Assembly: GCF_003634015.1 (NCBI RefSeq)
Contig: NZ_RBII01000001.1
Span: forward strand, 1,631,047-1,695,046
Source: Litorimonas taeanensis
Lineage (GTDB): Bacteria > Pseudomonadota > Alphaproteobacteria > Caulobacterales > Maricaulaceae
Length of the DNA stretch: 64,000 nt
Reading direction: 5' to 3'
How positions within the stretch are numbered: position 1 is the stretch's first letter; each line of letters starts with the position of its first letter. Positions 1-9,006 of this stretch are shown here, piece by piece. The position numbers and the translations under genes were made by a program. The notes beneath the pieces were generated by a model, which was given only the letters and a program-made list of their open reading frames with translations, did no database searches and was not told where the DNA came from.

Positions 1-465
1 GGGTGACAAACCATCGTCCCAGGACTGCGTAAAAACGGGCTCCATGACAAAGAAGGTCAGAAACATGGCGAGCCCCATTATCATCATATTCGGCGGCGTT
101 TGTTGCAGCCCCATAGCTTGACGGAGAAATGAGAACACAATCAACATGAACGGTAGGCACGTAATCATCATAGCAAGCCCAGGCGCAAGGCTTAGAACTG
201 TGACAATAAGAAATAATTGAATGACGCGAGCATCTAACCCTACGGCTTCACCTTCGCCTTCTGGCAAAGTTCGGTCTAAGAGACCGTCTAGGCTCTCTTC
301 CAGATTTGGCGTTTGACCGGGAACTTGGTCAGTGACTTGTGCCCATGCATTCTCTCCTATGCCCATATAAAGCATGAGGATGATGCCCCCTAAAACGACG
401 AAAAGACCCTTTAGGGGTCTGATACGCCGTAAGAACGAATGATTATTTCGTTCTACCGTGATCAT
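1..465 (-). CDS. fliP: Flagellar export apparatus protein FliP, N-terminal part (cut by window edge)
   Basis: FliP is a core inner-membrane subunit of the flagellar type III export gate. The 155 codons visible begin at an ATG that overlaps the fliN stop (ATGA, 462-465). They encode a basic N-terminus, a hydrophobic signal-like segment at about residues 17-40 ending in AWAQ (FliP characteristically carries a cleavable signal peptide), and the hallmark stretch FLRQAMGLQQTPPNMMIMG followed by a second membrane segment and EPVF. The C-terminal part lies left of the window. It is the last visible gene of the leftward fliF-fliH-fliN-fliP operon. Family assignment is strong; the exact start is inferred from the stop/start overlap. 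Confidence 0.93.
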   Translation of the reverse strand, partial: MITVERNNHSFLRRIRPLKGLFVVLGGIILMLYMGIGENAWAQVTDQVPGQTPNLEESLDGLLDRTLPEGEGEAVGLDARVIQLFLIVTVLSLAPGLAMMITCLPFMLIVFSFLRQAMGLQQTPPNMMIMGLAMFLTFFVMEPVFTQSWDDGLSP

Positions 466-845
466 GCAGAGAGCATGTCCTCTGAGATATCAACGATTTC
501 CGTAATTTTGAGTCCAATCTCACCTGTCGCAACATCCGTTTCAATGAGCTCCCCTCGCGCAATAACGCGATTATCGATGCAAACATCAACAGGATCACTA
601 ATCGATTTATCCATTTCTAAAACTGAGCCTGCCTTTAGTTTTAAAAGTTCAGCAATTGTCGGGCGAGCCGTACCGACGACCATTTGGACGGTCACAGGTA
701 ATGCATAAATTGAACGTTTATAATTCGACCCCATTTGGCCATCCCGGCGCTCTGATACAGGGATATCAGAGCTGCCAGATTCGTTATTTAATGGATCAGG
801 GGCTGTTGTTGGCATGTCTACAAAATCCGTATCAGATTGGCTCAT
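462..845 (-). CDS. fliN: Flagellar motor switch protein FliN
   Basis: FliN builds the lower part of the C-ring, which binds CheY-P and docks export substrates. The 127-residue product has an acidic/polar leader of about 45 residues followed by a SpoA (surface-presentation) domain at about 48-122, with recognisable stretches such as VVGTARPTIAELLKLKAGSV and RGELIETDV. It lies 2 nt after fliH and overlaps fliP by 4 nt, so the three are probably translationally coupled. No FliM gene is visible in this window. Confidence 0.92.
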   Translation of the reverse strand: MSQSDTDFVDMPTTAPDPLNNESGSSDIPVSERRDGQMGSNYKRSIYALPVTVQMVVGTARPTIAELLKLKAGSVLEMDKSISDPVDVCIDNRVIARGELIETDVATGEIGLKITEIVDISEDMLSA

Positions 846-847
846 GA

Positions 848-1519
848 TTACGCCTCTTTGTTAATTGATTGTGGGGATTGCGTGATGGAAAGGACCTCAC
901 CAAACTGTCTTGATATTAAGTCCAAGCATGTTTTCGCTGCTGTCATAGGGTCGATATCTACGCGGCTTTTTTCCCACATAAAGGAGGCCGCGTCTTCGGG
1001 CATATTTTCAGTTTCAATAACCTTAAAGTCTACTCCGCCTTTTCCTTTCAAGAAATCTTTTGCAATAATATTATGAGGGTGAAGCTTTACAATTATTTGC
1101 CCTTGAATTTCGGCATTGGCTGCTTGCTCTAAAACTTTATTCATTTCGGAGAGTAAAATTTTATTCGCAGTGTCAGGTAATACGGCTTCCAAACACTTTG
1201 CAATGACGCGGCCATGACTCGCTTCGATCTCACTCACCTGTTTGGCAAATGAAGACTTTAAAGTTTCTAGAGTTTTCTCCATCACCTGAATGGTTGATTC
1301 ATATACTGCGCGGGCCTCCGCTTTCCCCGCTTCTACGCCGTTTAGGTAATCTTGATTCTCTTGAGACGCTGTTTCAGGGTCAACGAAGTGTTCACGGTTG
1401 TCAGAAACGGCATGAAAAACCGAAAAATCCGCCATGATGAGGCGGCCATCAGAATTGTGAGAGGCCTTAGGTGTCTTTGCAACAAGGCTGCTTTGCGTTA
1501 TGAAATTCTGCTGGCTCAT
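848..1519 (-). CDS. fliH: Flagellar assembly protein FliH-like (regulator of FliI ATPase)
   Basis: The 223-residue protein sits between fliF and fliN, the usual place of FliH, the stator that regulates the FliI export ATPase. It has a charged, helix-rich middle (about residues 45-110, probably coiled coil) and a C-terminal globular part, as in the FliH/YscL family. It overlaps fliF by 4 nt (ATGA at 1516-1519). Sequence conservation in FliH is weak, so the call rests mainly on position, size and predicted helicity. ATG at 1519 is preferred because of the overlap; a second in-frame ATG lies 28 codons downstream. Confidence 0.78.
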   Translation of the reverse strand: MSQQNFITQSSLVAKTPKASHNSDGRLIMADFSVFHAVSDNREHFVDPETASQENQDYLNGVEAGKAEARAVYESTIQVMEKTLETLKSSFAKQVSEIEASHGRVIAKCLEAVLPDTANKILLSEMNKVLEQAANAEIQGQIIVKLHPHNIIAKDFLKGKGGVDFKVIETENMPEDAASFMWEKSRVDIDPMTAAKTCLDLISRQFGEVLSITQSPQSINKEA

Positions 1520-3108
1520 GTTGGTTTAGGCTCCGCGCTTAACCAACTCGCGAGAAGTTCTGTCGCTTCATCAACTTGCTCGCTCGCTTTGTTATTCAAC
1601 AAATCTACAGGGTCATTTGAAACAGGGCCGCTAAGCTTTAGGGGTTCAGACGCTTGGGATATGCCCATTTGTGCTTGGCCACCGTCGGGCGTTTCATTTA
1701 AGCTCATGGGAAGTAATTCTGGCGCCATAGAGAGGTCGTCCAAATTCTTTTGTGTCGCGGCGCCGCTTTGTGAAAGCAGCGGCCTCACGACAAACAATCC
1801 TAATAATAAGGCCACAAGACCCAAAATTACTGATTGAATTGTGCTCCACAGATATTGCTCTGTGAACTGTTCCATCAAGCTTGGCTTAACCACAAAATCG
1901 ACTTCTTCTGGTTTTTTAAAGGCCAGTGAACGGACCGTAAGAACATCGCCCCGTTCCTCATCCAGCCCCGAAGCCGATGCGACCAAATCACGTAAAACCG
2001 TGATTTCCTCTTGCGTCCGCGGCTGTGTCGTAACGGTCCCATCTTCGGCAATAATTTGCTGATCATCCACAAGAACGGCAATTGTCATACGTTTAATTGC
2101 ACCGGGCATGATTTCGCGATTAAGCACCATTTCAGAGATTTCATAAGTGACCGTTTCACTGGTTTCACTTCGTTCCGAATTACTATTACCAGCCGCCCCG
2201 CCGCCATCAGGCAGGTTGCTGGCAATTGTAACTGCCGAGTTCTGACCTGAACTCGTATCCGACACATCAGATGTCGTTTGAGACTTAACAACTTGGCTTT
2301 CTGGATCAAATTTACGCTCCGTGAAACTCTCGCGCGTGCGGTCAACGTCCAAAGACACACTCACACGGGCATTCCCGGCGCCAACACGTGCTTCTAATAT
2401 AGACATCAAATTTTCTTTGAGTTTTGCGGTACGTTCAATCTCGCCGTCACCACCCATTTCCGCTGGCATATTTAAGCCCGGCCCGACAATTAGTCCTCTG
2501 ACTGTATCAATCACAGCAACATCTTCGGGCTTTAGTCCAACGATAGAGAGAGCCGTAAGGTACTGGATGGCTTTAGCTTGCTCTGACGTCATCCCAGAGG
2601 AGGTAGATACCGTGACTGAGGCTGAATTTGCCTCTGGGCCCTTAGAAAAACCAGAGGCTTTTTGTGTCCCTAAATGCACGCGGGCCGCTTTAATATTTGG
2701 CATTGCCAGAATAGTGCGGGCTAGCTCGCCTTCCTTTGCACGCCAATAAGTCGCGTCAAACATTTCAGAAGACATGGCAAAACTGTTTAAATCATCAAAC
2801 AGTTCATATCCTAATACGCTTTGCTTGGGCAGGCCTTCTCGCGCCAACTCAAGGCGTAATGAATCGCGACGTTTTATATCAGTATAAATGGCATTGCCGC
2901 GGACATCGTATTTGGCCCCGAGACCATCCAGACGAGCAATAACGTCCCCCGCCGTAGCTTGGTCAAGCCCAGCATAGAGCAAACCCATTTTTGGTTTCAT
3001 GGTGACACTGGCTAAAAGGAAGACAAAGGCCATCGTAGCGAGAACACTCGCGATGGAAAAAATTCGTTTTTGTAGTGGCAGAGCCAACCACACGTTAATA
3101 ATATTCAT
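1516..3108 (-). CDS. fliF: Flagellar MS-ring protein FliF
   Basis: FliF forms the MS ring in the inner membrane, the base on which the flagellum assembles. From the chosen ATG (530 residues) there is a TM helix at about 12-32, ring-building domains with LLYAGLDQATAGDVIARLDG and VHLGTQKASGF, a long low-complexity Ser/Thr/Asn loop, a second TM helix at about 420-443 and a cytoplasmic tail ending in an acidic FliG-binding segment (ATELLASWLS). The frame remains open for another 26 codons upstream, but the ATG at 3108 has AAGG-type ribosome-binding sequence and matches the family N-terminus. First gene of the leftward flagellar operon; its promoter should lie in 3109-3283. Confidence 0.94.
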   Translation of the reverse strand: MNIINVWLALPLQKRIFSIASVLATMAFVFLLASVTMKPKMGLLYAGLDQATAGDVIARLDGLGAKYDVRGNAIYTDIKRRDSLRLELAREGLPKQSVLGYELFDDLNSFAMSSEMFDATYWRAKEGELARTILAMPNIKAARVHLGTQKASGFSKGPEANSASVTVSTSSGMTSEQAKAIQYLTALSIVGLKPEDVAVIDTVRGLIVGPGLNMPAEMGGDGEIERTAKLKENLMSILEARVGAGNARVSVSLDVDRTRESFTERKFDPESQVVKSQTTSDVSDTSSGQNSAVTIASNLPDGGGAAGNSNSERSETSETVTYEISEMVLNREIMPGAIKRMTIAVLVDDQQIIAEDGTVTTQPRTQEEITVLRDLVASASGLDEERGDVLTVRSLAFKKPEEVDFVVKPSLMEQFTEQYLWSTIQSVILGLVALLLGLFVVRPLLSQSGAATQKNLDDLSMAPELLPMSLNETPDGGQAQMGISQASEPLKLSGPVSNDPVDLLNNKASEQVDEATELLASWLSAEPKPT

Positions 3109-3208
3109 CCTATTGCCTTGGAATAAATCCTGGAAAAAGTCCTTTTCACCAGTGAGGCACACTAAACTGCGTCTAATGACAAACAAATCAGTGTATTTTT
3201 CAATACTA

Positions 3209-3223
3209 TGTTAATAATTAACA
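3209..3223. promoter_or_regulatory. Perfect palindrome TGTTAATAATTAACA between fliF and fliL
   Basis: Two perfect 7-base arms surround a single central A. It lies between the divergent flagellar operons, about 100 bases from the fliF start and 60 from fliL. Its right half, together with the sequence following, also forms TTAA-N7-TTTA (3218-3232), one mismatch from a CtrA box. Probably a regulator site; which regulator is unknown. Confidence 0.45.
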
Positions 3224-3249
3224 GATGGTTTACTACTCTGTGTTTTTTA

Positions 3250-3265
3250 TTAAGTTCCAGTTAAC
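3250..3265. promoter_or_regulatory. CtrA-type binding box (TTAA-N7-TTAAC) upstream of fliL
   Basis: The sequence TTAAGTTCCAGTTAAC is an exact match to the alphaproteobacterial CtrA consensus TTAA-N7-TTAAC. It ends 18 bases before the fliL start codon. In Caulobacter, early flagellar promoters including fliL and fliF are known CtrA targets, so the position fits. Binding itself is inferred. Confidence 0.65.
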
Positions 3266-3283
3266 CGTATTGAGATTCGAATC

Positions 3284-3808
3284 TTGGCTAAGCTTAAAAA
3301 ATCCAAAAAAGCGCCCGCACCTGCCAATGGTGATTCAGAGGCTAAATCGGGTAAATCCAAAGGTGGATTAATCGGAACGATTGTCACCCCTCTCATTCTT
3401 GCCGCAGCTTCTTTTGCTACAGTATACTCTTTGCCAACGCCGCATAGCGCACCTGTTGTACATGATGAAGCAGAGGATGAGTATGATGCTGAGCCTCTTC
3501 ACTTCACATCAGCGGATACAGGCATTGTTGAATTGAATGAATTCACCTTATCTCTACGCGAAGACAAGCAAGTGTTACGCATTCTTTTGGCCTTAGAAAC
3601 ACCTGAATCTATGGTTGGGTCAATTGACCCGAACGACTTACGGTTACGCGATGCTTTCATGAGTTATTTGCGGGCCATCGAAGTCGAACAATTGCAAGAT
3701 GTAGCTTTCTTGCCGCAGCTACGCGCCCAATTACTACGTCGCGCAAAACTCGTCCTCGGAGACAGTAATGTTTCCGGTATCCTTATAACTGAATTTTTGA
3801 TCAGGTAG
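3284..3808 (+). CDS. fliL: Flagellar basal body-associated protein FliL
   Basis: FliL is a single-pass inner-membrane protein that surrounds or stabilises the stators. The 174-residue product has a Lys/Ala-rich cytoplasmic leader, one TM helix at about 29-46, and a periplasmic domain with the FliL pattern (TLSLREDKQVLRILLALE, then LRDAFMSYLRAI and a C-terminal GILITEFLIR). It apparently starts with TTG; no in-frame ATG lies near the N-terminus and there is no strong Shine-Dalgarno. A CtrA-type box lies just upstream. Unlike in many relatives, fliM does not follow. Confidence 0.88.
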   Translation: MAKLKKSKKAPAPANGDSEAKSGKSKGGLIGTIVTPLILAAASFATVYSLPTPHSAPVVHDEAEDEYDAEPLHFTSADTGIVELNEFTLSLREDKQVLRILLALETPESMVGSIDPNDLRLRDAFMSYLRAIEVEQLQDVAFLPQLRAQLLRRAKLVLGDSNVSGILITEFLIR

Positions 3809-3819
3809 CAGGCCCTTTT

Positions 3820-4635
3820 ATGTCACTTCCCTTCAACTTCGCTTTTGTTCAAGACATTGTCCTGTTACTGGTCTCTGGTGTGGCCTGCCTTTATTGTCTT
3901 TTACTGAATAGACGGCTCAAAGGCCTCAGCAGTCTCAAATCTGGTGTTGGCGCGTCAATTGTTTCCCTTACCAACGCGATTAAAGAAACACACCAAGCCG
4001 CTAAACAAGCCCAGAGCTCTACTGTCGAATCCATTGAAACCTTAAACGCCCTTTTATCAAAGGCGGATCAGGCCTCTGCAAAAGTAGAGGCGGAAACCCT
4101 CGCCTTGCAGCGGGTTCTCGTTCGGGCTGAGAAATTAAAATCTGAGTTAACACCACATGTGGAAACCAAGCTCCCACACGCAATTGGCAAAGCACAGAAC
4201 ACAGCCTCTAGTCTTTTGAAAATTGTTGCTGACATTGAAAAGTATCGCCGCCTCACGGCTTTTAAGGCCGCTGCAGATCTCTCTTCGTTTTTTGACGAAG
4301 ACGACAACGCAGAAAATGCGAATGAAAGCCCTGTCAAACCAGATAGTCACCTGAGCGTTGTAGCCTCTACATCGCCGGCTCAAGACGACGTTTCGCAGCT
4401 TGATGAAACACTATCAGAAATACTCAGCCCAGAGGGACAAGCGGCTGTTATCAATGCCAATGACACAGATGACATTTTAACGACGATTGAACCTATCGAA
4501 ACATCCAAAGTTGAATCATTAAACAAAGACCCAATTGATGAGCTGTTCGATAATATTGATGCACTCGTTCAGAAAAAAGGTGTGAGTGATAAGAAAGTCG
4601 GCTTTCTACAAGCGCGGAAATATTTCAAATCATGA
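3820..4635 (+). CDS. Membrane-anchored flagellar-locus protein, DUF6468-like
   Basis: A 271-residue protein with one N-terminal TM helix (about 9-27) followed by the pattern LNRRLKGLSSLKSGV and a long helical stretch (about 45-140, likely coiled coil). This resembles the DUF6468 proteins commonly found beside fliL/fliM and motE in Alphaproteobacteria. The second half is acidic and probably disordered, ending in a short basic motif. It starts 11 nt after fliL and overlaps the next gene by 4 nt (ATGA, 4632-4635), so it belongs to the fliL operon. Its role is not established; a link to flagellar assembly is inferred from position. Confidence 0.68.
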   Translation: MSLPFNFAFVQDIVLLLVSGVACLYCLLLNRRLKGLSSLKSGVGASIVSLTNAIKETHQAAKQAQSSTVESIETLNALLSKADQASAKVEAETLALQRVLVRAEKLKSELTPHVETKLPHAIGKAQNTASSLLKIVADIEKYRRLTAFKAAADLSSFFDEDDNAENANESPVKPDSHLSVVASTSPAQDDVSQLDETLSEILSPEGQAAVINANDTDDILTTIEPIETSKVESLNKDPIDELFDNIDALVQKKGVSDKKVGFLQARKYFKS

Positions 4636-5237
4636 AGAGCCGTATCCTTCCAATAATTGCAGTAAGTTTTGGCCTTGTCACGGCATTGCAACTTACGAAT
4701 TTGTCTTTTGCCTCAGCGAAGAACAAAGCCGACGGCATTGTTGAAACCAAGACGGATAAACCTGCAAAGCCTGTACTCTCAGACGTCAGCGGTGATGAAA
4801 ATCTGAGTGAAGACGCTATATGTCTCACCAGCACAATGGCCGATGCAATTTTAGCAGAGAAAGACCGCATCGAAAAACAAAAGATTAGTTTGAATGAGCG
4901 AGAAACAGCGCTTGAAGCCTTAGAAGTTAAACTCTCAGCACAGTTAGAAAACATTCAAACAACAAAATCCTCTGTTGAAGCACAGCTCGCGCGGATGGAA
5001 GCCGTCGCCTCTGAAGATTTAGATCATCTGATCTCTATGTATTCGACAATGAAGCCTAAAAAGGCGGCAGAAATATTTGATAGCATGGCGCCGGCCTTTG
5101 CGGCGGGCTTCCTCCGGGATATGAACAGCGCAAAGGCTGGCCTTATTATGTCAGAGATGAGCGCCAAGCAATCCTATGAGATAAGTCTTGTGATAGCCAA
5201 TCGAAATGCTGCCATTCGGAATGCTTCTAATAATTAA
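4632..5237 (+). CDS. MotE-like flagellar protein (MgtE N-terminal-like domain)
   Basis: The 201-residue product has an N-terminal signal or anchor segment (about 5-27), a coiled coil (about 75-120) and a C-terminal helical domain with YSTMKPKKAAEIFDSMAP and a following MSAKQSYEISL, the MgtE-N-like fold of MotE proteins. In Sinorhizobium MotE is a periplasmic chaperone for the motility protein MotC. In other alphaproteobacteria this family occurs in flagellar operons without MotC. Third gene of the fliL operon, translationally coupled to the gene before it. Confidence 0.8.
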   Translation: MKSRILPIIAVSFGLVTALQLTNLSFASAKNKADGIVETKTDKPAKPVLSDVSGDENLSEDAICLTSTMADAILAEKDRIEKQKISLNERETALEALEVKLSAQLENIQTTKSSVEAQLARMEAVASEDLDHLISMYSTMKPKKAAEIFDSMAPAFAAGFLRDMNSAKAGLIMSEMSAKQSYEISLVIANRNAAIRNASNN

Positions 5238-5248
5238 GCCTATATTTA
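5234..5248. promoter_or_regulatory. Degenerate CtrA-type box (TTAA-N7-TTTAC)
   Basis: One mismatch from TTAA-N7-TTAAC. It overlaps the stop codon of the MotE-like gene and precedes the receiver-domain gene at 5333 by about 85 bases. A single weak match can occur by chance in AT-rich DNA; it is listed because of the flagellar context. Confidence 0.3.
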
Positions 5249-5332
5249 CCATAAGTGTAATTTACAACTTAGATAGCGGCCTACTCCTCAGCACTTAATC
5301 ATTGGTACACCATTATGCGGCATGGCTGTGTT

Positions 5333-5755
5333 ATGATTAAAGTTTTGATAATAGATGACGAACTTGCAGAAAAAGAACTCATAGCGTGTAAATTAACGCG
5401 ATTGTTCGGCTCTGACGGGTATTCTATCCACCATGCATTCAAATGCAGTGAGGCGATAAAGCTACTTTTGCAATATCAGTACGATTTTGTCTTACTTGAT
5501 AACAATCTAGCCGCATCAATTTCAGGGCAATTTTCTGTTCCAATTATCAAGCAATATGTTCAAAATGCAAAGCTAGTCATAATTTCTAATAATATCGATG
5601 AGGATTACCTTCAGAGTAAAACCATCCTAGGAGTCGATGACATCGTTGACAAAGCCTATTTGGAGGATTTTTTCCGAGCGTTTTATGGTCAAGACATGAC
5701 GACCACAGCGCCGATTAAAGTAGCACGCTCTAATGTTGAAACCGCGGCTCTCTGA
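5333..5755 (+). CDS. Stand-alone response-regulator receiver protein
   Basis: About 140 residues forming a single receiver (REC) domain without output domain. Visible hallmarks are the acidic pair in VLIIDDELAEK near the N-terminus, the presumed phospho-acceptor Asp in YDFVLLDNNLA, the switch-region IISNN and the conserved Lys in VDKAYL. ATG at 5333 gives the standard REC beginning; an ATG 6 codons upstream is possible. It follows the flagellar operon by about 95 bases and faces hutU. The partner kinase is not in the window. Confidence 0.75.
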   Translation: MIKVLIIDDELAEKELIACKLTRLFGSDGYSIHHAFKCSEAIKLLLQYQYDFVLLDNNLAASISGQFSVPIIKQYVQNAKLVIISNNIDEDYLQSKTILGVDDIVDKAYLEDFFRAFYGQDMTTTAPIKVARSNVETAAL

Positions 5756-5760
5756 TTGCG

Positions 5761-5776
5761 GCTCTTAAATAAGAGC
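5761..5776. terminator. Hairpin between convergent receiver gene and hutU
   Basis: GCTCTT-AAAT-AAGAGC, a 6-bp stem, lies in the 22-base gap between two convergent genes, ending 1 base before the hutU stop. The stem is short and the T-tract poor, so termination is plausible but not certain. Confidence 0.4.
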
Positions 5777-5777
5777 G

Positions 5778-7448
5778 CTATTTCAATATACCCGGTAAGT
5801 TTAACTGTTTCTCTTTTGCACAGCGTATAGCCTCATCATATCCAGCATCAGCATGACGCATGACACCCGTGGCGGGATCATTCCATAACACGCGCTCTAA
5901 CCTTTGCGCTGCGGCCTGACTTCCATCAGCCACAATGACAACCCCTGAATGTTGTGAGAACCCCATACCGACACCGCCGCCGTGATGAAGGCTAACCCAT
6001 GTGGCGCCAGAAGCCGTATTTAAAAGCGCATTTAAAAGCGGCCAATCTGAAACAGCATCTGAGCCATCTTTCATGGCTTCCGTCTCGCGATTTGGGCTCG
6101 CAACCGAACCACTATCTAAATGGTCGCGTCCGATAACCACTGGGGCTTTTAATTCGCCATTCGCCACCATTTCATTAAAGGCTAGGCCTAAACGGTGTCT
6201 ATCCCCTAGCCCCACCCAACAAATCCGAGCCGGAAGACCTTGAAAATCAATCCGCTCCCGAGCCATGTCTAGCCAATGATGCAGGTGTTTATCGTCAGGC
6301 AGCAGCTCTTTGACCTTTGCATCTGTTTTGTAAATATCCTCTGGGTCACCGGAAAGCGCGACCCAACGAAACGGCCCGATACCTTTGCAAAATAAAGGGC
6401 GAATATAGGCTGGCACAAACCCTGGGAAGTCAAAGGCTTTATCCAACCCTTCATCCTTTGCGACTTGGCGAATATTATTACCATAATCAAAAGTAGGTAT
6501 TCCAGCCTCATGGAAATCCACCATTGCCTGAACCTGAATTTTCATTGAGGCGCAAGCCGCGCGTTCGACAGCTTTAGGGTCGCTCTGACGCCTTTCTTTC
6601 CACTCAGAAAGGCTCCACCCTATCGGCAAATACCCATTGACGGGATCATGCGCAGATGTCTGATCAGTCACCATATCAGGCCGCACGCCGCGTTTGACCA
6701 GTTCAGGGAAGATGTCTGCCGCATTGGCGCAAAGACCAATAGATTTCGCTTCTCCTGCCGCTGTCCACCGCTCAATCTTTTCTAAGGCTTCTTCTAATGT
6801 CTCAGCCTTCTCATCTAAATAGCGAGTCCTTAGGCGAAAATCGATACTCTCAGGGTTACATTCAACGGCAAGACAAGACGCCCCAGCCATAACGGCTGCC
6901 AAGGGTTGAGCACCGCCCATACCGCCCAAGCCGCCCGTTAATATCCATTTTCCGGATAGGTTTCCGCCGTAATGCTTTCGCCCCGCCTCGACGAAGGTTT
7001 CATAGGTCCCCTGCACGATGCCCTGAGTACCAATATAAATCCAAGAGCCAGCCGTCATTTGACCATACATCATAAGGCCTAATTTATCGAGCTCATTAAA
7101 ATGATCCCAATTTGCCCAATGCGGCACAAGATTAGAGTTCGCAATCAACACACGCGGGGCGTTTGAATGCGTTCGAAATACACCCACTGGCTTACCAGAT
7201 TGCACCAATAATGTTTCGTCTTCTTTTAGTGTTTTCAACGTTAAGAGTATCGCGTCAAAATCTGACCAACTTCGGGCGGCGCGCCCAATACCGCCATAAA
7301 CAACAAGCTCATCTGGGTTCTCGGCCACTTGCCTATCCAAATTATTTTGCAACATGCGAAAAGGAGCTTCTGTTGCCCAATTTAAGCAATTGAGTTTTGG
7401 CCCTATGGGGCTTTTTATATCACGGCGGTTCTTGAATTGATTATTCAC
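5778..7448 (-). CDS. hutU: Urocanate hydratase (urocanase)
   Basis: Second enzyme of histidine degradation: hydrates urocanate to 4-imidazolone-5-propionate using tightly bound NAD+. The 556-residue length is standard for urocanase. The glycine-rich NAD site [19 protein letters not shown] lies at about 168-186, and the C-terminal segment with [16 protein letters not shown] is typical. Third gene of the leftward hutI-hutH-hutU operon, 37 nt after hutH. Confidence 0.97.
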   Translation of the reverse strand: MNNQFKNRRDIKSPIGPKLNCLNWATEAPFRMLQNNLDRQVAENPDELVVYGGIGRAARSWSDFDAILLTLKTLKEDETLLVQSGKPVGVFRTHSNAPRVLIANSNLVPHWANWDHFNELDKLGLMMYGQMTAGSWIYIGTQGIVQGTYETFVEAGRKHYGGNLSGKWILTGGLGGMGGAQPLAAVMAGASCLAVECNPESIDFRLRTRYLDEKAETLEEALEKIERWTAAGEAKSIGLCANAADIFPELVKRGVRPDMVTDQTSAHDPVNGYLPIGWSLSEWKERRQSDPKAVERAACASMKIQVQAMVDFHEAGIPTFDYGNNIRQVAKDEGLDKAFDFPGFVPAYIRPLFCKGIGPFRWVALSGDPEDIYKTDAKVKELLPDDKHLHHWLDMARERIDFQGLPARICWVGLGDRHRLGLAFNEMVANGELKAPVVIGRDHLDSGSVASPNRETEAMKDGSDAVSDWPLLNALLNTASGATWVSLHHGGGVGMGFSQHSGVVIVADGSQAAAQRLERVLWNDPATGVMRHADAGYDEAIRCAKEKQLNLPGILK

Positions 7449-7485
7449 ACCAGTATTCCTCTTCTTTAAAGGGGTTCGATAAACC

Positions 7486-9006
7486 TCAGAGATGAATGGG
7501 AGTGTCTGTTAAACCTAGTTCCGTATTTGATATCAGCGCCGCTAAGTTTTCTATATCGGGGCTGACAATTCTATCTTCGATTAAGGGCGGGCACACTTTA
7601 CGAATTTCATAAATAACGGCTTGCAACTTTTGGCTTGTTTTTAATGGTGATCTTAATTCAACCCCTTGAGACGCAGCCATCGCTTCGACGGCTAAAATAG
7701 CAGACAGATTATCATTCATTTCCAAAAGGCGGCGCGCCCCATGACACGCCATAGACACGTGATCTTCTTGATTTGCTGAGGTCGGCGTTGAATCAACTGA
7801 ACGCGGATTAGCAAGCGCTTTGTTCTCACTCATCAATGCGGCCGAGGTGACTTCTGCAATCATCAAACCTGATTTTAAACCGGGTTCGGGGGCTAAAAAA
7901 GCCGGGAGACCGAAACTAAGGGCCGGGTCCACAAGTAAGGCGACGCGGCGCTGGGCGATACAGCCTATTTCTGAAATCGCGATAGCCGCCAAGTCCGCCG
8001 TCAAGGCCACGGGCTCAGCATGAAAATTTCCGCCAGAAACAATCGCTCCATCAGATAAGACCAATGGATTGTCTGTCGCAGCATTGGCTTCTATTTCTAA
8101 GGTCCGTCCGACATGGCGTAATTGATCAAGACAAGCGCCAATGACTTGCGGGGCACAGCGAAGACAATAAGGGTCTTGAACGCGCTCATCACCTTCCACG
8201 TGACTATTTCGTATTTCAGAACCCTCTAATAAGGTTCGTAATTGCTCGGCACTTTCTATCTGACCTCTATGCCCCCTCAGGCTATGAATTTCCGGATGGA
8301 ATGGAGCGCTAGAGCCCATGGCTGCATCAATTGAGAGCGCCGCAGTGGTTAATGAGGTGACAGCTAATCTCCAAGCTCCAAATAAACCGACGAGAGCCAA
8401 TGCTGTGGAAGCTTGCGTGCCATTTAAAAGCGCTAATCCCTCTTTGGCTTGTAAAATAACGGGCTCTAGCCCAGCTTGGCGCAAAGCTTCACCCGCTGCC
8501 ATTCGCTTTCCCTTATAGAAAGCCTCCCCTTCACCAATTAATGTAGCCGCCATATGCGCTAGAGGGGCTAAATCACCTGACGCCCCAACAGATCCCTTTT
8601 CAGGAATGACAGGAATCACATCAAATTTTATTAAGTTTTGCAAAGCCACAATAACCGATGCGCGCACGCCAGAGGCACCTCTACCAAGGGACAAACATTT
8701 TAGTGCAATTATCAACCGAACAATATCACTCGGTAGGGGCTTCCCAAATCCTGCGCTATGGGACCGCACCAAATTGCGCTGCAATGTGGCGAGATGATCA
8801 GATTCGATGCGCACGGAGGCCAGTTTCCCAAACCCAGTATTAACGCCATATATCGCGTCACCCAGTTTGATTTTCTCTGTCAATCTTTGAGCGCTACGCT
8901 CAACATCCACCAATGCCGCAGGGTTAAGTTCAAACCCTGCTGTTGAGCGATAGAACGCCTCTAAGTCCGAAAGCGTTGTCGCATGTGGAGTCAATATATG
9001 CGTCAT
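7486..9006 (-). CDS. hutH: Histidine ammonia-lyase (histidase)
   Basis: First enzyme of the pathway: eliminates ammonia from L-histidine to give urocanate. The Ala-Ser-Gly triad that cyclises to the MIO prosthetic group is at residues 142-144 in [16 protein letters not shown], the same position as in the Pseudomonas enzyme. The active-site stretch YGVNTGFG is at about 53-60. ATG at 9006 overlaps the hutI stop (ATGA at 9003-9006) and gives 506 residues, the usual length. The frame is open 17 codons further upstream, but that would overlap hutI without need. Confidence 0.97.
   Translation of the reverse strand: MTHILTPHATTLSDLEAFYRSTAGFELNPAALVDVERSAQRLTEKIKLGDAIYGVNTGFGKLASVRIESDHLATLQRNLVRSHSAGFGKPLPSDIVRLIIALKCLSLGRGASGVRASVIVALQNLIKFDVIPVIPEKGSVGASGDLAPLAHMAATLIGEGEAFYKGKRMAAGEALRQAGLEPVILQAKEGLALLNGTQASTALALVGLFGAWRLAVTSLTTAALSIDAAMGSSAPFHPEIHSLRGHRGQIESAEQLRTLLEGSEIRNSHVEGDERVQDPYCLRCAPQVIGACLDQLRHVGRTLEIEANAATDNPLVLSDGAIVSGGNFHAEPVALTADLAAIAISEIGCIAQRRVALLVDPALSFGLPAFLAPEPGLKSGLMIAEVTSAALMSENKALANPRSVDSTPTSANQEDHVSMACHGARRLLEMNDNLSAILAVEAMAASQGVELRSPLKTSQKLQAVIYEIRKVCPPLIEDRIVSPDIENLAALISNTELGLTDTPIHL

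Noticed and set aside
3109..3283. Sigma-54 promoter (TGGCAC-N5-TTGC) for fliF or fliL
   Set aside because: No match with correct GG and GC spacing on either strand; the CtrA-type box explains the region better.
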